Positions 27,744 through 37,661 of a DNA stretch of 64,000 nt are shown piece by piece. Numbering within the stretch: the stretch's first letter is position 1; every line of letters starts with the position of its first letter. Position numbers and translations under genes: made by a program. Source of the stretch: BPGX01 sp037447455 (lineage in GTDB: Bacteria > Bacteroidota > Bacteroidia > B-17B0 > Aurantibacillaceae); contig JBBIGQ010000006.1 of assembly GCA_037447455.1 (NCBI GenBank), positions 98,176 to 162,175 of the forward strand, read 5' to 3'. The notes beneath the pieces are model-generated. The model made no database searches. It had not been told where the DNA came from and was given only the letters and a program-made list of their open reading frames with translations.

Positions 27744-28994
27744 ATGTACAAAGTATTCAGTTTGTTGATTTTTATTCTTTTTTTACCGGAACTATTTATA
27801 GCGCAGAGTTCTTCCAATAATAAAACATTGACGACTCAGCAGTTATTGGGTTCCATCAATCCCATTACTACCGCTGTTCCGTTTTTAATTATAGGGCCGG
27901 ATTCCAAACAAGGCGGTATGGGAGAAGTAGGGGTGGCTACAGAGCCAGATCTTAGTTCTATTCATTGGAATGTGGCAAAATTAGCCATGCAGGAAAAGGA
28001 CGTGGGGTTCGGTATTTCTTATTCGCCTTGGTTGAGAAACTTAGTACCAGATATTAGTTTGTCTTATGTGAGTTTTTACAAAAAAGTCAATAAGATGAGC
28101 ACAGTGGGAGCATCTATGAGATATTTTTCACTGGGTAATATTACATTTACAGATATTATGGGAAATACTGTGGGTCAATTTAAACCTAATGAATTTGCAA
28201 TTGATTTGGCGTATGCTCAAAAATTATCACCGTATTTTTCACTGGGCATGGCATTTCGCTATATTAATTCTAATCTTACAGGTGGTTATGCGGTAAATGG
28301 ACAACCTACAAAAGTCGGTCAAACAGTGGCGGTAGATGTTGGATTGTATTATAGCAGTAAAAAACTGGATATGGGAGATAAAAAAGCCATTGCAACCGGA
28401 GGATTAAGTATAACGAATTTGGGAGGGAAAATATCGTATGGTACAGGCAGCAAAAATTTTATTCCCACTAATTTGAGATTGGGCGGTGGCTTAAAAACGA
28501 TTTTAGATGACTATAATACAATCGGGCTTTATTTAGATTTTAATAAATTATTAGTACCAACGCCACCTGTTTATTTGAAAAAAGCAGATGGTACGGGTGA
28601 TTCAACTGATTTGGCCAGTGGTAAAAAAATTATTATAGCAGGTAAAGATCCAGATGTACCGGTGATCCAAGCTGCTTTGCAATCATTTGGTGATGCGCCG
28701 GGTGGGTTTAGAGAAGAGTTGAGAGAGATTAATATCAATACCGGATTTGAATATTGGTATTCTAATATGTTTGCTTTTAGAATGGGGTATTTTTATGAGC
28801 ATAAAACCAAGGGAGGTCGACAATTTTTAACGTTTGGTTTTGGCATTCGTTATTCTGTATTTGGATTGGATGCTTCGTATCTTATTCCTACAGTGGCTAA
28901 TCGAAACCATCCTTTACAGAACACGTGGCGGTTTACGATTTCCTTTGATTTTGATGCTTTTAAAAAGCAGAATCAGGAAAGTCAACAGAATTAA
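27744..28994 (+). CDS. porV: Type IX secretion system outer membrane protein PorV
   Basis: An outer-membrane beta-barrel of the LptO/FadL-like group that collects type IX substrates after the SprA channel and hands them to the PorU sortase. The 416-residue protein has a signal peptide (MYKVFSLLIFILFLPELFIAQ) and the PorV hallmark PFLIIGPDSKQGGMGEVGVATEPD followed by HWNVAKLA. The C-terminus ends in aromatic barrel strands (WRFTISFDFDAF). The ATG at 27744 puts the signal peptide at the start, so the open frame from 27690 was trimmed. PorU is not adjacent. The giant adhesin at 18-26 kb carries a matching sorting domain. Confidence 0.92.
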   Translation: MYKVFSLLIFILFLPELFIAQSSSNNKTLTTQQLLGSINPITTAVPFLIIGPDSKQGGMGEVGVATEPDLSSIHWNVAKLAMQEKDVGFGISYSPWLRNLVPDISLSYVSFYKKVNKMSTVGASMRYFSLGNITFTDIMGNTVGQFKPNEFAIDLAYAQKLSPYFSLGMAFRYINSNLTGGYAVNGQPTKVGQTVAVDVGLYYSSKKLDMGDKKAIATGGLSITNLGGKISYGTGSKNFIPTNLRLGGGLKTILDDYNTIGLYLDFNKLLVPTPPVYLKKADGTGDSTDLASGKKIIIAGKDPDVPVIQAALQSFGDAPGGFREELREININTGFEYWYSNMFAFRMGYFYEHKTKGGRQFLTFGFGIRYSVFGLDASYLIPTVANRNHPLQNTWRFTISFDFDAFKKQNQESQQN

Positions 28995-29132
28995 AATTCA
29001 TGTATCTTGTGGACACTGCTTAGTGTTGCCGCTAATTCTATTTTTATTATGTTGTTTTGACGGGTTAAATTCTTTTGAGAGAACTTGGCACACAGAAGAT
29101 ACATAGATACATCTTAAGGAAATAATTATGAA

Positions 29133-31157
29133 CTAATGAAGAGGTTTGTGGGTAATGGCTTTTTCTTTCAATTTTTGGATTTCGTCTCTGAATTTAGCCG
29201 CGAGCATATAATTCTCTTCTTCAACGGCTTGTTGCATCTTATGTTCAAGTTCGTGGATGAATTTCAGAAGTTGTTCGGTGGTCATATATTGAATCACCGG
29301 ATCGGCCGCAATGTCTATTTCTTCGGGTTCTGTGTAATAATGATAAGAAAGTGGCTTTTCATAAGTAGGAGAAGGTTGTAAGAATGTTTTTTTGCCGGCT
29401 TGTTTGGGAGTAATACCGTGCTTTATATTGTATTCAATTTGCTTGTGTCTTCTTCTTTGTGTTTCATCTATTGTTCTTTGCATGCTTTCGGTTATTTTAT
29501 CTGCATACATAATCACTCTTCCGTTAATGTTTCGGGCGGCACGGCCTACCGTTTGTACTAATGAACGAGCGTCTCTCAAAAATCCTTCTTTGTCGGCATC
29601 TAAAATAGCTACCAGAGAAACTTCCGGCAGATCCAATCCTTCTCTTAATAAATTGACGCCTACTAAAACGCTGATAAGCCCTTTCCGAAGTTGTCTTAAA
29701 ATTTCCACGCGTTCAAGTGTATCAATGTCAGAGTGAATGTAAGCAGAGCGGATGTTAAGTTTCAACAGATATTTGTCTAATTCTTCGGCCATTCTTTTGG
29801 TAAGCACCGTGATTAAGACACGTTCATCTTTTTCAGTTGTTTTTCGGATTTCTTCTATCAGGTCATCTAGTTGATTGTGTGAAGGTCTGACTTCAATAAT
29901 TGGGTCTAACACGCCGGTTGGGCGAATGAGTTGTTCTACAATAATACCTTCTGATTTTTTGAGTTCGTATTCGGCGGGTGTAGCGCTGATATAAACGACT
30001 TGATTTATTAATGTTTCAAACTCCTCGAACTTTAGGGGCCTGTTGTCCAATGCTGCGGGTAAGCGGAAACCGTATTCTACAAGATTGGTTTTACGCATTC
30101 TGTCGCCATTATACATGCCGCGGATTTGTGGAATAGTAACGTGGCTTTCATCAATAAACATAAGATAATCTTTTGGGAAGTAATCTAATAAGCAGAAGGG
30201 GCGGGAGCCTGGTGGTCTGCCATCAAAGTAACGGGAATAATTTTCAATGCCGCTACAATAACCGAGTTCGGTGAGCATTTCTACATCGTGTTTCACGCGT
30301 TCATCAAGCCGTTTGGCTTCTGTTGTTTTTCCTTCGGCTAAAAATTTATTGACCTGTGTTTCTAAATCTTTATTGATTTCAAAGATGGCACGGTGAATGT
30401 TTTCTGGTGAAGTAACAAAGATGTTAGCCGGATAGATGTTGTAGGCATCAAAGGATTCAATAACATGTTTAGGGTCTGAATCAAAAGTATATATTTCTTC
30501 TATTTCATCGCCAAAAAAAGATACGCGAAGGTTATAGTCGGCATAGGCCAGATTAATATCAATAGTATCGCCGGCGACACGGAGGTTACCACGTTCAAAT
30601 TTATCGTGCGAACGGCTGTAAAGAGAAGTAACTAATAAGTGAAGGAATTTATTTCTGGAAATTTTTTGTCCTACTTTGATGGGAATGATGTTGTTTCTGA
30701 AATCTTGTGGGTTGCCAATTCCATAAATACAAGACACAGAGCTGACAATGATTACATCGTTTCTTCCGGAGAGTAAAGCAGAGGTGGCACTTAGCCGTAG
30801 TTTTTCAATTTCTGCATTAATGGATAAGTCTTTTTTAATATAGGTATCTGTGGTCGGAATGTATGCTTCGGGTTGATAGTAATCGTAATAACTTACGAAG
30901 TATTCAACGGCGTTGTGCGGAAAAAACTGTTTGAATTCGCTGTATAATTGGGCGGCTAACGTTTTGTTGTGGCTCAGTACTAAGGTTGGGCGGTTGATAT
31001 TCTGGATGACATTGGCCATGGTAAATGTTTTGCCAGAGCCCGTCACGCCTAATAAGACCTGCTGTTTGACGTTATTCAGAATATTTTGTGTCAATTGTTC
31101 TATGGCTTCTGGCTGGTCGCCGGTGGGTTGATAGGGGGAAACTAATTGAAATTTCAT
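29133..31157 (-). CDS. uvrB: Excinuclease ABC subunit UvrB
   Basis: The damage-verifying helicase-like subunit of nucleotide excision repair. The 674-residue protein has Walker A GVTGSGKTFT (37-46), the damage-probing beta-hairpin in YYDYYQPEAYIPTTDTYI, the helicase motifs (FIDESH; QTVGRAARN) and a C-terminal UVR domain (LEHKMQQAVEEENYMLAAKFRDEI) that contacts UvrC. The ATG at 31157 follows the VWA gene stop by 9 bases, which suggests read-through transcription from that gene. Confidence 0.97.
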   Translation of the reverse strand: MKFQLVSPYQPTGDQPEAIEQLTQNILNNVKQQVLLGVTGSGKTFTMANVIQNINRPTLVLSHNKTLAAQLYSEFKQFFPHNAVEYFVSYYDYYQPEAYIPTTDTYIKKDLSINAEIEKLRLSATSALLSGRNDVIIVSSVSCIYGIGNPQDFRNNIIPIKVGQKISRNKFLHLLVTSLYSRSHDKFERGNLRVAGDTIDINLAYADYNLRVSFFGDEIEEIYTFDSDPKHVIESFDAYNIYPANIFVTSPENIHRAIFEINKDLETQVNKFLAEGKTTEAKRLDERVKHDVEMLTELGYCSGIENYSRYFDGRPPGSRPFCLLDYFPKDYLMFIDESHVTIPQIRGMYNGDRMRKTNLVEYGFRLPAALDNRPLKFEEFETLINQVVYISATPAEYELKKSEGIIVEQLIRPTGVLDPIIEVRPSHNQLDDLIEEIRKTTEKDERVLITVLTKRMAEELDKYLLKLNIRSAYIHSDIDTLERVEILRQLRKGLISVLVGVNLLREGLDLPEVSLVAILDADKEGFLRDARSLVQTVGRAARNINGRVIMYADKITESMQRTIDETQRRRHKQIEYNIKHGITPKQAGKKTFLQPSPTYEKPLSYHYYTEPEEIDIAADPVIQYMTTEQLLKFIHELEHKMQQAVEEENYMLAAKFRDEIQKLKEKAITHKPLH

Positions 31158-31166
31158 AGATAAAAA

Positions 31167-33236
31167 TTAAATAATGCCATTCCAACGACGAATAATCCAT
31201 TCGGTCAAAGATAGAATAATTAAAAGAGTCAACCAATATTTCTGTTCTATCCAATATTGAAAGGTTTCGTTTTCTACAACAATTGTTTTTATTTCGGGGT
31301 TGTTGAGTATATCGTTTTTAAGTTGTTTGTTTTGATGAAGGCGGTAAAATTTTCCTTTTGTTTTGTTGGCAAGTATTTTCAATCCGTTGTGTTGAGCGGT
31401 CAGATTATTTTGTTCAATGGAGTAGGGGAGTATGTGAATTTTTCCGGATTGAGTAAGTTTCTTGCCTTTATATTGAGTGGATGCTTTGTAAGCATATTCA
31501 CCAGCAGGAAGGTTGCCGGTGTTGAGAAAATAATTAGAGGAAGATTTATTAAAGACAAATTTATATTCTTTTTTAGTACTGTCTTTGAGGGTAAAAAGTA
31601 CATCAGGGTCTGTAATGGGTTGCCTTGTTTCGTTTAATAGTTCAGCCGTTATTTGCAATGGTTCATTTTCGTGAATATTGGCGGGGGCAAACACTTTAAA
31701 TGGTCTTTTATCTTTTTTCAAGGATAAATAGTGAAAGGTGCTGTGAATAAGATGATTGAACCATTCTGTATTTTGATTTTTTTGATAATTGAGCATTTTC
31801 CATCGCCATAAACCATCTCCTAAGAATACAGCATATTTGTTTGCTGATGTTTGAGTAAAATAAAATAATGGCAGTTCCGTAAAAATTGTATTGATTTTTT
31901 GATAGCATAATATCTCGTATTCGCCCAGTGGGCTGTAATTACCATAAGGTGCAAGAATGATAGGAAGTTGTGATTCTATAGTAGTATATTCCTCATTTAA
32001 AGAAAAACTTGAAAATGTTTTTTTGAATTGTGTTTCAATTTCATTCATTTGTTGCGGGATATATTGATTGATTTTGAGTAACGTGTTTTGTAGGGTGTTA
32101 AGGTGAGTAGTTATAATCATCATGGGTATATTGAGTTGAATGCATTTATTGAACCAGACCGAATTGTTGGTGGGGGAATGGTATAAAACGACATCGTATT
32201 CTTTTATGTTTTTATTAAAAGTGTTTTCCTGAAATACCTCTACATCGTATTGTAGGGAGGTATTTAATGTTTGACGAATCGCCGAAATATCGGGGTGAGG
32301 CGCTGTGTATAGAATTGCTACTTTTATTTTGTTTTCAACGACGTTAATGGTAAAATAAAATTCGTTGTTTTTAGTATTTTTTTCATCCTTTAGAATGGTA
32401 GATTGAATCTTATAGGTATGAGTTCCGGCTTTATTGGCGGGTAGTTGAAACAGAACGGATGTTAAGTTCCGGGCTTCGCTGTTTACAATAATTTCTTTTG
32501 CGCTTATTTCCTGATTGTTTTCAGAGATGCTTATTTTAATTTTTTCATTTTTTATCTCTTTAGATTGCAGAAGAACTTCTATAATAAAGTCATTACCGAT
32601 GTATACTTGTTTATTGTGTAACACATTTTTAATAGCAAGGTCTCTGTACTCTATTGTATCGCCCGTCCCAAGGATGTATACTGGAAAATCAATGTTTTCA
32701 GCCAATGAAAGCGGATGAATACCATCGTTAAAAATTCCATCGCTGATAAGCAGCATGGCGTTTATGGGCTTATTGCCTAAAATAGTGGTAGGATAGGAGA
32801 ATATATTTTCAGCATTGGTTTTAAAGTCCTGGAAGCGTATGCTGTCTGGATTAAATTGAAGATTATCGCCGAAGGTTAAAATTTGTACATCCATTTTGTC
32901 TTTAAATGGTTGTATGTAATGAGCAAATGTGTTTTTGAAAAAGTTTTTCACCTCATTGGAATCTTGGGCGCTTATCATGGAGCGACTGTTGTCTATAGCT
33001 ACTATCAATACTGGTTTGATGTATTCATTTTTGTAGAAACGGGAATAAATATCAAGTAATAAAATACCTAATATGGAAAGTAATAAAAAATGCAGTAGAA
33101 ATAAAATTCGTTTTTGAGATTTTGAAAAGGCGGCCTGCTTTTTATTGTTGTATAAATATTTAAGGTAGGCAATACTAAGCGTCAAAGGAAAGATTAATAG
33201 TAACCAGCCCCAACTATGTTCAGAAAAGATTTGCAA
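31167..33236 (-). CDS. Large VWA-domain membrane protein
   Basis: A 689-residue protein with two N-terminal transmembrane helices (about 10-28 and 43-62), a von Willebrand A domain with MIDAS-like DNSRS (82-86) and SDG motifs, a long periplasmic beta-rich region and one C-terminal helix (about 665-683). It resembles Bacteroidota membrane proteins related to the BatA/BatB group, of unknown function. The frame has no ATG at its head: a TTG at 33236 is the most likely start, and an in-frame TAA lies just upstream. It lies 9 bp before uvrB and 60 bp after xseB. Confidence 0.7.
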   Translation of the reverse strand: MQIFSEHSWGWLLLIFPLTLSIAYLKYLYNNKKQAAFSKSQKRILFLLHFLLLSILGILLLDIYSRFYKNEYIKPVLIVAIDNSRSMISAQDSNEVKNFFKNTFAHYIQPFKDKMDVQILTFGDNLQFNPDSIRFQDFKTNAENIFSYPTTILGNKPINAMLLISDGIFNDGIHPLSLAENIDFPVYILGTGDTIEYRDLAIKNVLHNKQVYIGNDFIIEVLLQSKEIKNEKIKISISENNQEISAKEIIVNSEARNLTSVLFQLPANKAGTHTYKIQSTILKDEKNTKNNEFYFTINVVENKIKVAILYTAPHPDISAIRQTLNTSLQYDVEVFQENTFNKNIKEYDVVLYHSPTNNSVWFNKCIQLNIPMMIITTHLNTLQNTLLKINQYIPQQMNEIETQFKKTFSSFSLNEEYTTIESQLPIILAPYGNYSPLGEYEILCYQKINTIFTELPLFYFTQTSANKYAVFLGDGLWRWKMLNYQKNQNTEWFNHLIHSTFHYLSLKKDKRPFKVFAPANIHENEPLQITAELLNETRQPITDPDVLFTLKDSTKKEYKFVFNKSSSNYFLNTGNLPAGEYAYKASTQYKGKKLTQSGKIHILPYSIEQNNLTAQHNGLKILANKTKGKFYRLHQNKQLKNDILNNPEIKTIVVENETFQYWIEQKYWLTLLIILSLTEWIIRRWNGII

Positions 33237-33296
33237 TGGTTTTTGAGCGGTAATTTAAGGAAATATAAATGATAGAGTGTGAGAAATGAGATGGGG

Positions 33297-33515
33297 TTAC
33301 TCTTGATTATTTTCCATTTTTTTTATTACTTCGTTAAATTTTACTTCTGAATTTTTGAGTTTTTCTCTGCAAAATATAATTAGTACCGCTGCTCTGTCTA
33401 CCTTTTTAAGCAGGTCGTCCAAATCCAGTTCGCCGCTTTCTATTTCGCGGACTATTTCTTCTAACTCTTCAACGGCTTGTTTATATGTCATTTCATTGGT
33501 AGGATTCTGATTCAT
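33297..33515 (-). CDS. xseB: Exodeoxyribonuclease VII small subunit
   Basis: A 72-residue coiled protein that assembles around XseA in the single-strand exonuclease VII. The family core TYKQAVEELEEIVREIESGELDLDDLLKKV is clear. The ATG lies inside the 3' end of xseA (23-base overlap), so the subunits are translationally coupled. Confidence 0.95.
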   Translation of the reverse strand: MNQNPTNEMTYKQAVEELEEIVREIESGELDLDDLLKKVDRAAVLIIFCREKLKNSEVKFNEVIKKMENNQE

Positions 33516-34983
33516 GGGTTTCAGTTTTTATAGTTTGTACTTGAGTTATTAATTCAGATGTTTCAAATTTAATTTTCACTACATCATTTATAGCCACTTG
33601 TGAGGCGTTTTTAATTATTTTATTTTGAGGGGTAAATGCCATACAAAAACCTCTTTTTAATATATTTTGAGGATGTAAAAGTTGTATGTTTTTTTCAATG
33701 TTTTGAATTTGATTTTGCTGTTCTTGTAAGTAGCTGTGTGTGCCGGCTAAAACATGTTCCTGAAGCTGATTTAAAGAGTCATTATGTCTTTTGATATGAT
33801 GGTTGACTGAATATTTAAATGTTTGTTTTATATTGTTCAATTTTTTATCTGCATTGTTTAGTAGATGCTGAATGGAGTGTTTGATTTGATAGGCCTTTTG
33901 AATAAGATTTTTTTCCTGCCTTGTGTGATGATGAACAGGAAAATTTTTTAACCATTGTTCATATTCCTGCAAGGCAATTTTTTGTTGATGGAAAATTTCT
34001 TTGATTAAGAGAAGCGAGTGGTTACTTGTATTAAAAATGATTTGTTTTTGAAGAGATAAAAAATTTTGAGAAGATTGAATGACTGCTTTCTGAATGTTGT
34101 TTAATTGGTTATTAAACTCTTCAAACCGCTGAATGATAATCATAGCCGTATCGGTAGGTGTAATGCCGTTTTGATATGCGACCATTTCGGCTACAGTATA
34201 ATTGGTGGAATGTCCTATTCCTGTAATTACCGGTATGGGGAAGGTGGCTATAGTTTTACACAAATCATAATCATTATAGCAACTGAGTCCAATTTCACCG
34301 CCGCCTCCCCGAATGATTAAGACGGCATCATAAGGTATTTGTTTTTCTTTGATGTTTGCTAATTGCGTTCGGATTTGTACTGCGGCGTTTTCGCCTTGGA
34401 GCAAGGAAGGATATAAATCGTAAGTAATTTGATAGAGAGGCGCATATTTTTGAAAGGTGGTGATTAAATCATTGAATCCCTTACTGGTTTCTACTGAGAT
34501 GATGGCCAAGTGTTGAGGTACCATTGAAAGTTCTAATTGTTTATTGTGTTCTGATATTCCTTCTTTTTTTAATTGTTCAATGGTTTGTTTTTTTTGTTTT
34601 TCCAGTTCACCGAGTGTATAGTTGGGGTCAATGTCTTTGATTTGTAAACTTAATCCATATTTTGATTCGTATTTTACCTCCACTAATAGAAGTGCAGTAA
34701 TGTTTTCCTTTAAGGGTTCGCCGATGGTGTCTATAAATTTTTGATTAATTTGTAACAAATCATTTTTCCAGATAATACCACGCATCTGGCATATCACTTC
34801 GTTTTCTTGTTTTTCTAATAATTCGGGATAGGCGTGTCCGGAATACTTGTACACGTTTAGTTTATGAATTTCTGCTTTTATCCAAAAGTATTTCCGATAA
34901 AAATGATTTTCAATAGTTCTTTTGACTAATTGGCTGAGTTGATAGAGAGTAAGTACAGGACTATCATTCAATGATGTCAGCAT
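33493..34983 (-). CDS. xseA: Exodeoxyribonuclease VII large subunit
   Basis: Catalytic subunit of exonuclease VII, which degrades single-stranded DNA to oligonucleotides. The 496-residue protein has an N-terminal OB fold (YFWIKAEIHKLNVYKYSGHAY), the catalytic core with RGGGGEIGLSCYNDYDLC and GIGHSTNYTVAEMVA, and a long coiled-coil (about 290-430) that binds the small subunit. It overlaps xseB by 23 bases and the upstream NlpC/P60 gene by 7 bases. Confidence 0.95.
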   Translation of the reverse strand: MLTSLNDSPVLTLYQLSQLVKRTIENHFYRKYFWIKAEIHKLNVYKYSGHAYPELLEKQENEVICQMRGIIWKNDLLQINQKFIDTIGEPLKENITALLLVEVKYESKYGLSLQIKDIDPNYTLGELEKQKKQTIEQLKKEGISEHNKQLELSMVPQHLAIISVETSKGFNDLITTFQKYAPLYQITYDLYPSLLQGENAAVQIRTQLANIKEKQIPYDAVLIIRGGGGEIGLSCYNDYDLCKTIATFPIPVITGIGHSTNYTVAEMVAYQNGITPTDTAMIIIQRFEEFNNQLNNIQKAVIQSSQNFLSLQKQIIFNTSNHSLLLIKEIFHQQKIALQEYEQWLKNFPVHHHTRQEKNLIQKAYQIKHSIQHLLNNADKKLNNIKQTFKYSVNHHIKRHNDSLNQLQEHVLAGTHSYLQEQQNQIQNIEKNIQLLHPQNILKRGFCMAFTPQNKIIKNASQVAINDVVKIKFETSELITQVQTIKTETHESESYQ

Positions 34984-35768
34984 TTATTTAGTCGTTTAAT
35001 AACGCGAAGATGATGTGAATGAGCTTTTAACTCCGGAGAAAAAATACCATAGTGATCTATTTTATCAACACGCACTTTTCCGGAGGCGTGAATAATATAT
35101 TCTTTGTTAATTAAAATACCTGTATGTACAATATTTCCTTCTTCATTGTGAAAAAAAGCTAGATCACCGGGTTGAACTTCGTCTAAAAATGTAAGTGGTG
35201 AGCCGTGTTGGGCTTGATTCTTAGCGTCTCTTGGCAACTGATAACCTGCTAAAGCACAGCATATTTGCACTAAGCCCGAGCAATCAATACCCATTAAGGT
35301 TTTTCCGCCCCACAAATAGGGAACATTTAAAAACATTGTTGCAAAATCTACACACATTTGGCCATTATAGGAGGTTGTTTCTGTGTGTTGTACAACTTTA
35401 CCATAAACTTCATAAATCGTTGCTTCAATTCTGAATTGTTTATTTTCATAATTCGGAAAGTGAGCAGCAAGGGGAACTATGAAATGATTTTTTCCGGATT
35501 GAACGATTTGCAATAATTCTGAGCTCATAGCAATAGCGCTGGATTTTATCTGGTAATAACTTTGTTCTGAAATAGGAAAATGTTGTAAGTTGTTTATCCA
35601 ACATTCATAACCGTCGGTGTCTATTTTTATTTTTAACCAGTCGCGTTGTTCTTCAAGAACAGAATAGATTTCACCAAAAAGAATTTGCGTTACCAATTCA
35701 CTTTTACTGGAAGGTTCTGAGCGTCCGGGAATAACGGAGAGCTTACATATTCCGTAGGGAGAATGCAT
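34977..35768 (-). CDS. NlpC/P60 family peptidoglycan endopeptidase-like protein
   Basis: A 263-residue papain-like cysteine peptidase, probably cutting gamma-D-Glu-diaminopimelate bonds. An N-terminal SH3b-like domain (about 8-65) precedes the NlpC/P60 core with Cys163 (IDCSGLVQ), His215 (VHTGIL) and His227 (IIHASG). No signal peptide is visible at the chosen start, so the protein is cytoplasmic (for murein recycling, as in the YkfC type) or exported by other means. The two start and stop regions overlap xseA by 7 bases. Confidence 0.85.
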   Translation of the reverse strand: MHSPYGICKLSVIPGRSEPSSKSELVTQILFGEIYSVLEEQRDWLKIKIDTDGYECWINNLQHFPISEQSYYQIKSSAIAMSSELLQIVQSGKNHFIVPLAAHFPNYENKQFRIEATIYEVYGKVVQHTETTSYNGQMCVDFATMFLNVPYLWGGKTLMGIDCSGLVQICCALAGYQLPRDAKNQAQHGSPLTFLDEVQPGDLAFFHNEEGNIVHTGILINKEYIIHASGKVRVDKIDHYGIFSPELKAHSHHLRVIKRLNKC

Positions 35769-35818
35769 ATTGGAATACTATTTTGGCAAATATCTGTAAA
35801 TTAAGTTTAGAAAAAAAA

Positions 35819-36514
35819 TTAAAACCAATGGTAGCGGTCGTGTAGAATGTCAAATAATTTTTTTCTTTTTTTATGTTTTTTAAATGGGGGTTTTTTGTCG
35901 TTGGGCTGTTCTTTGTGCCAGTGGAGTTGAAAGTAAAATAAACGAATGCCGGCTGAAAACCCTACATTCCTTAAATTAATGGCATTATCTGGTGTAATTT
36001 TTGTAACCCGCATATTATAGTCCACGAAAATACTGAAAAAACGAATGTGGACTTCTGCACCTAATCCCGCATTGAAGCCAAGTTGATAATACTTTTTATT
36101 GGTTTGAATGGTTTGAAAGTTTTTGTCAATTATCTGAAATCCTGAAAATAGGGTATATGCTGCACCAAAGTATGGATAAATGAAAAAAACGCCATCTTCC
36201 GAACTTATTATGTGCTGATAATTCAGGTTAAAATTCTGAAAATGTATGTTTTTCCAAAAAGGACGTACATCCGTGGGTTCAAAAGTACAATAAGAAAACT
36301 CAATTCTTGATAAATTGTGAAATAAAAAATTAGCATTGTAATTCCAGCCCAATATATTTTCTACATCGTCAAAATTTTCCTGTAATGCTAATATGTTAAT
36401 AATTCTGCCCGCCCCTATCTGAAAGGAACGGACAATTTGAATAGAATCTAAAATTTGGGCTATGGATAAAAAATTCAAATATAAAAAAATAAAAAGGATA
36501 ATTTTCTTTCGCAT
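35819..36514 (-). CDS. Outer-membrane beta-barrel-like protein of unknown function
   Basis: A 231-residue exported protein with signal peptide MRKKIILFIFLYLNFLSIAQ. The mature part alternates aromatic and polar residues in short strands (FHNLSRIEFSYCTF; GAAYTLFSGFQ; LGFNAGLGAEVHIRFFSIFVDYNMRV), as in small barrels. The tail is basic (FKKHKKRKK). The ATG at 36514 was chosen over an open TTG eight codons earlier because it begins the signal peptide. A TAACTTTG promoter box (36536-36543, minus strand) lies 22 bases upstream. Confidence 0.65.
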   Translation of the reverse strand: MRKKIILFIFLYLNFLSIAQILDSIQIVRSFQIGAGRIINILALQENFDDVENILGWNYNANFLFHNLSRIEFSYCTFEPTDVRPFWKNIHFQNFNLNYQHIISSEDGVFFIYPYFGAAYTLFSGFQIIDKNFQTIQTNKKYYQLGFNAGLGAEVHIRFFSIFVDYNMRVTKITPDNAINLRNVGFSAGIRLFYFQLHWHKEQPNDKKPPFKKHKKRKKLFDILHDRYHWF

Positions 36515-36582
36515 ACACGATAGTGTATTGGCTAACAAAGTTACGATATTATTTTTTGTAAATCATTCAATGGGGATAATCC

Positions 36583-37392
36583 TTAAGCAGATTTATTAAC
36601 TGCTTTGGCAATGAAAATACTTAATTCGTATAAAATATAAATTGGTAATGCCACAATCAATTGTGATGCGACATCGGGAGAAGGGGTAATAACAGCCGCT
36701 ACAATAAGAATAACGACTACGGCATGTTTGCGATAGTGTTTCATAAAGATATCCGTTATTAAACCCAATTTGGCTAACAAATACACGAGTATGGGTAGTT
36801 CAAAAATCAAACCGGAAACCAGTACCATTGTGCTCAACAATGAAATGTAATTTTCCAGGGTATTGTGTGTTTCAACTAAACCCGCTTTTGAAATTTTATA
36901 ATTGATTAAAAAATTGTAGGACATCGGAAATAAAATAAAATAACCAAAACAGATGCCCAGCAAAAATAAAAAAGTAGAAATGCTAACGAAACTCTTAACA
37001 GGTTGTGCTTCATTATCTTTTAGTGCAGGTTGTATAAATTTCCATAATTCAAACAAAATATAAGGAGATGCTAAAATGATGCCTAAAACAATGGAAACCC
37101 AGATGTGATTGAAAAATTGTTCGGAGGCAGATAAGGCCTGTAATGGGCGAGTTTTGAAAGAAAAACAAAGTTCCGGAATATGCAGCCAATTGCTGATTTT
37201 ACAAAGAGCCCGGTAAGATAAAAAGTCCGTACGCAGCGGTGCAAAAATAACGTTATCAAAAATCAACGGAGCATACATAAAAACTACAATAGAGACAATC
37301 AGAACTGTGATAGCACTTCTTACAAGATGTTTTCTCAACTCTTCCAGATGCTCTAAAAAAGACATTTCCGTATTATCAGAATTTTGGCTCAT
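36583..37392 (-). CDS. tatC: Sec-independent protein translocase TatC
   Basis: The multispanning receptor of the Tat pathway, which recognises twin-arginine signal peptides. The 269-residue protein has the N-terminal signature MSFLEHLEELRKHLVRSA and six hydrophobic helices, with the conserved FELPILVYLLAKLG in the middle and VAAVITPSPDV near the end. Genes for tatA and tatC are about 9 kb apart and in opposite orientation. Confidence 0.95.
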   Translation of the reverse strand: MSQNSDNTEMSFLEHLEELRKHLVRSAITVLIVSIVVFMYAPLIFDNVIFAPLRTDFLSYRALCKISNWLHIPELCFSFKTRPLQALSASEQFFNHIWVSIVLGIILASPYILFELWKFIQPALKDNEAQPVKSFVSISTFLFLLGICFGYFILFPMSYNFLINYKISKAGLVETHNTLENYISLLSTMVLVSGLIFELPILVYLLAKLGLITDIFMKHYRKHAVVVILIVAAVITPSPDVASQLIVALPIYILYELSIFIAKAVNKSA

Positions 37393-37661
37393 TTGAGTAT
37401 TTATGGCTGCGAAAGTAGGGAATTATAAATTACAATTTTTATTTTGAATAGTTGCCTTTCATAAAAAAATTTATCCTTTGAAAAAAAACAAATAATTAAT
37501 AAAGCAGGATATTGCATTACAGTATATTTTTGCGAAAAAAAAATGAAAATGTAAAAGAAGTATATTGAGATATATCTTCTCTAAATAGTGGTCTTTATTT
37601 TGTATTTTGTGCAATGTGGTGAGGAATATGAAAAGTTTATTAAAGAATAGTTCGGAATAGA
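37393..37661 (+). other. AT-rich intergenic stretch between tatC and tRNA-Pro promoter
   Basis: No convincing gene. A 93-codon minus-strand frame here only exists because it reads through the tRNA-Pro antisense and is low-complexity. An imperfect palindrome near 37556-37582 (AGAAGTATAT / ATATATCTTCT) has no T-run. Otherwise I see nothing in it. Confidence 0.6.

Noticed and set aside
29000..29104. Long-range inverted repeat (ATGTATCT / AGATACAT) between porV and uvrB
   Set aside because: Arms of only 8 bases nearly 90 bases apart in AT-rich sequence are not convincing as a terminator or site.
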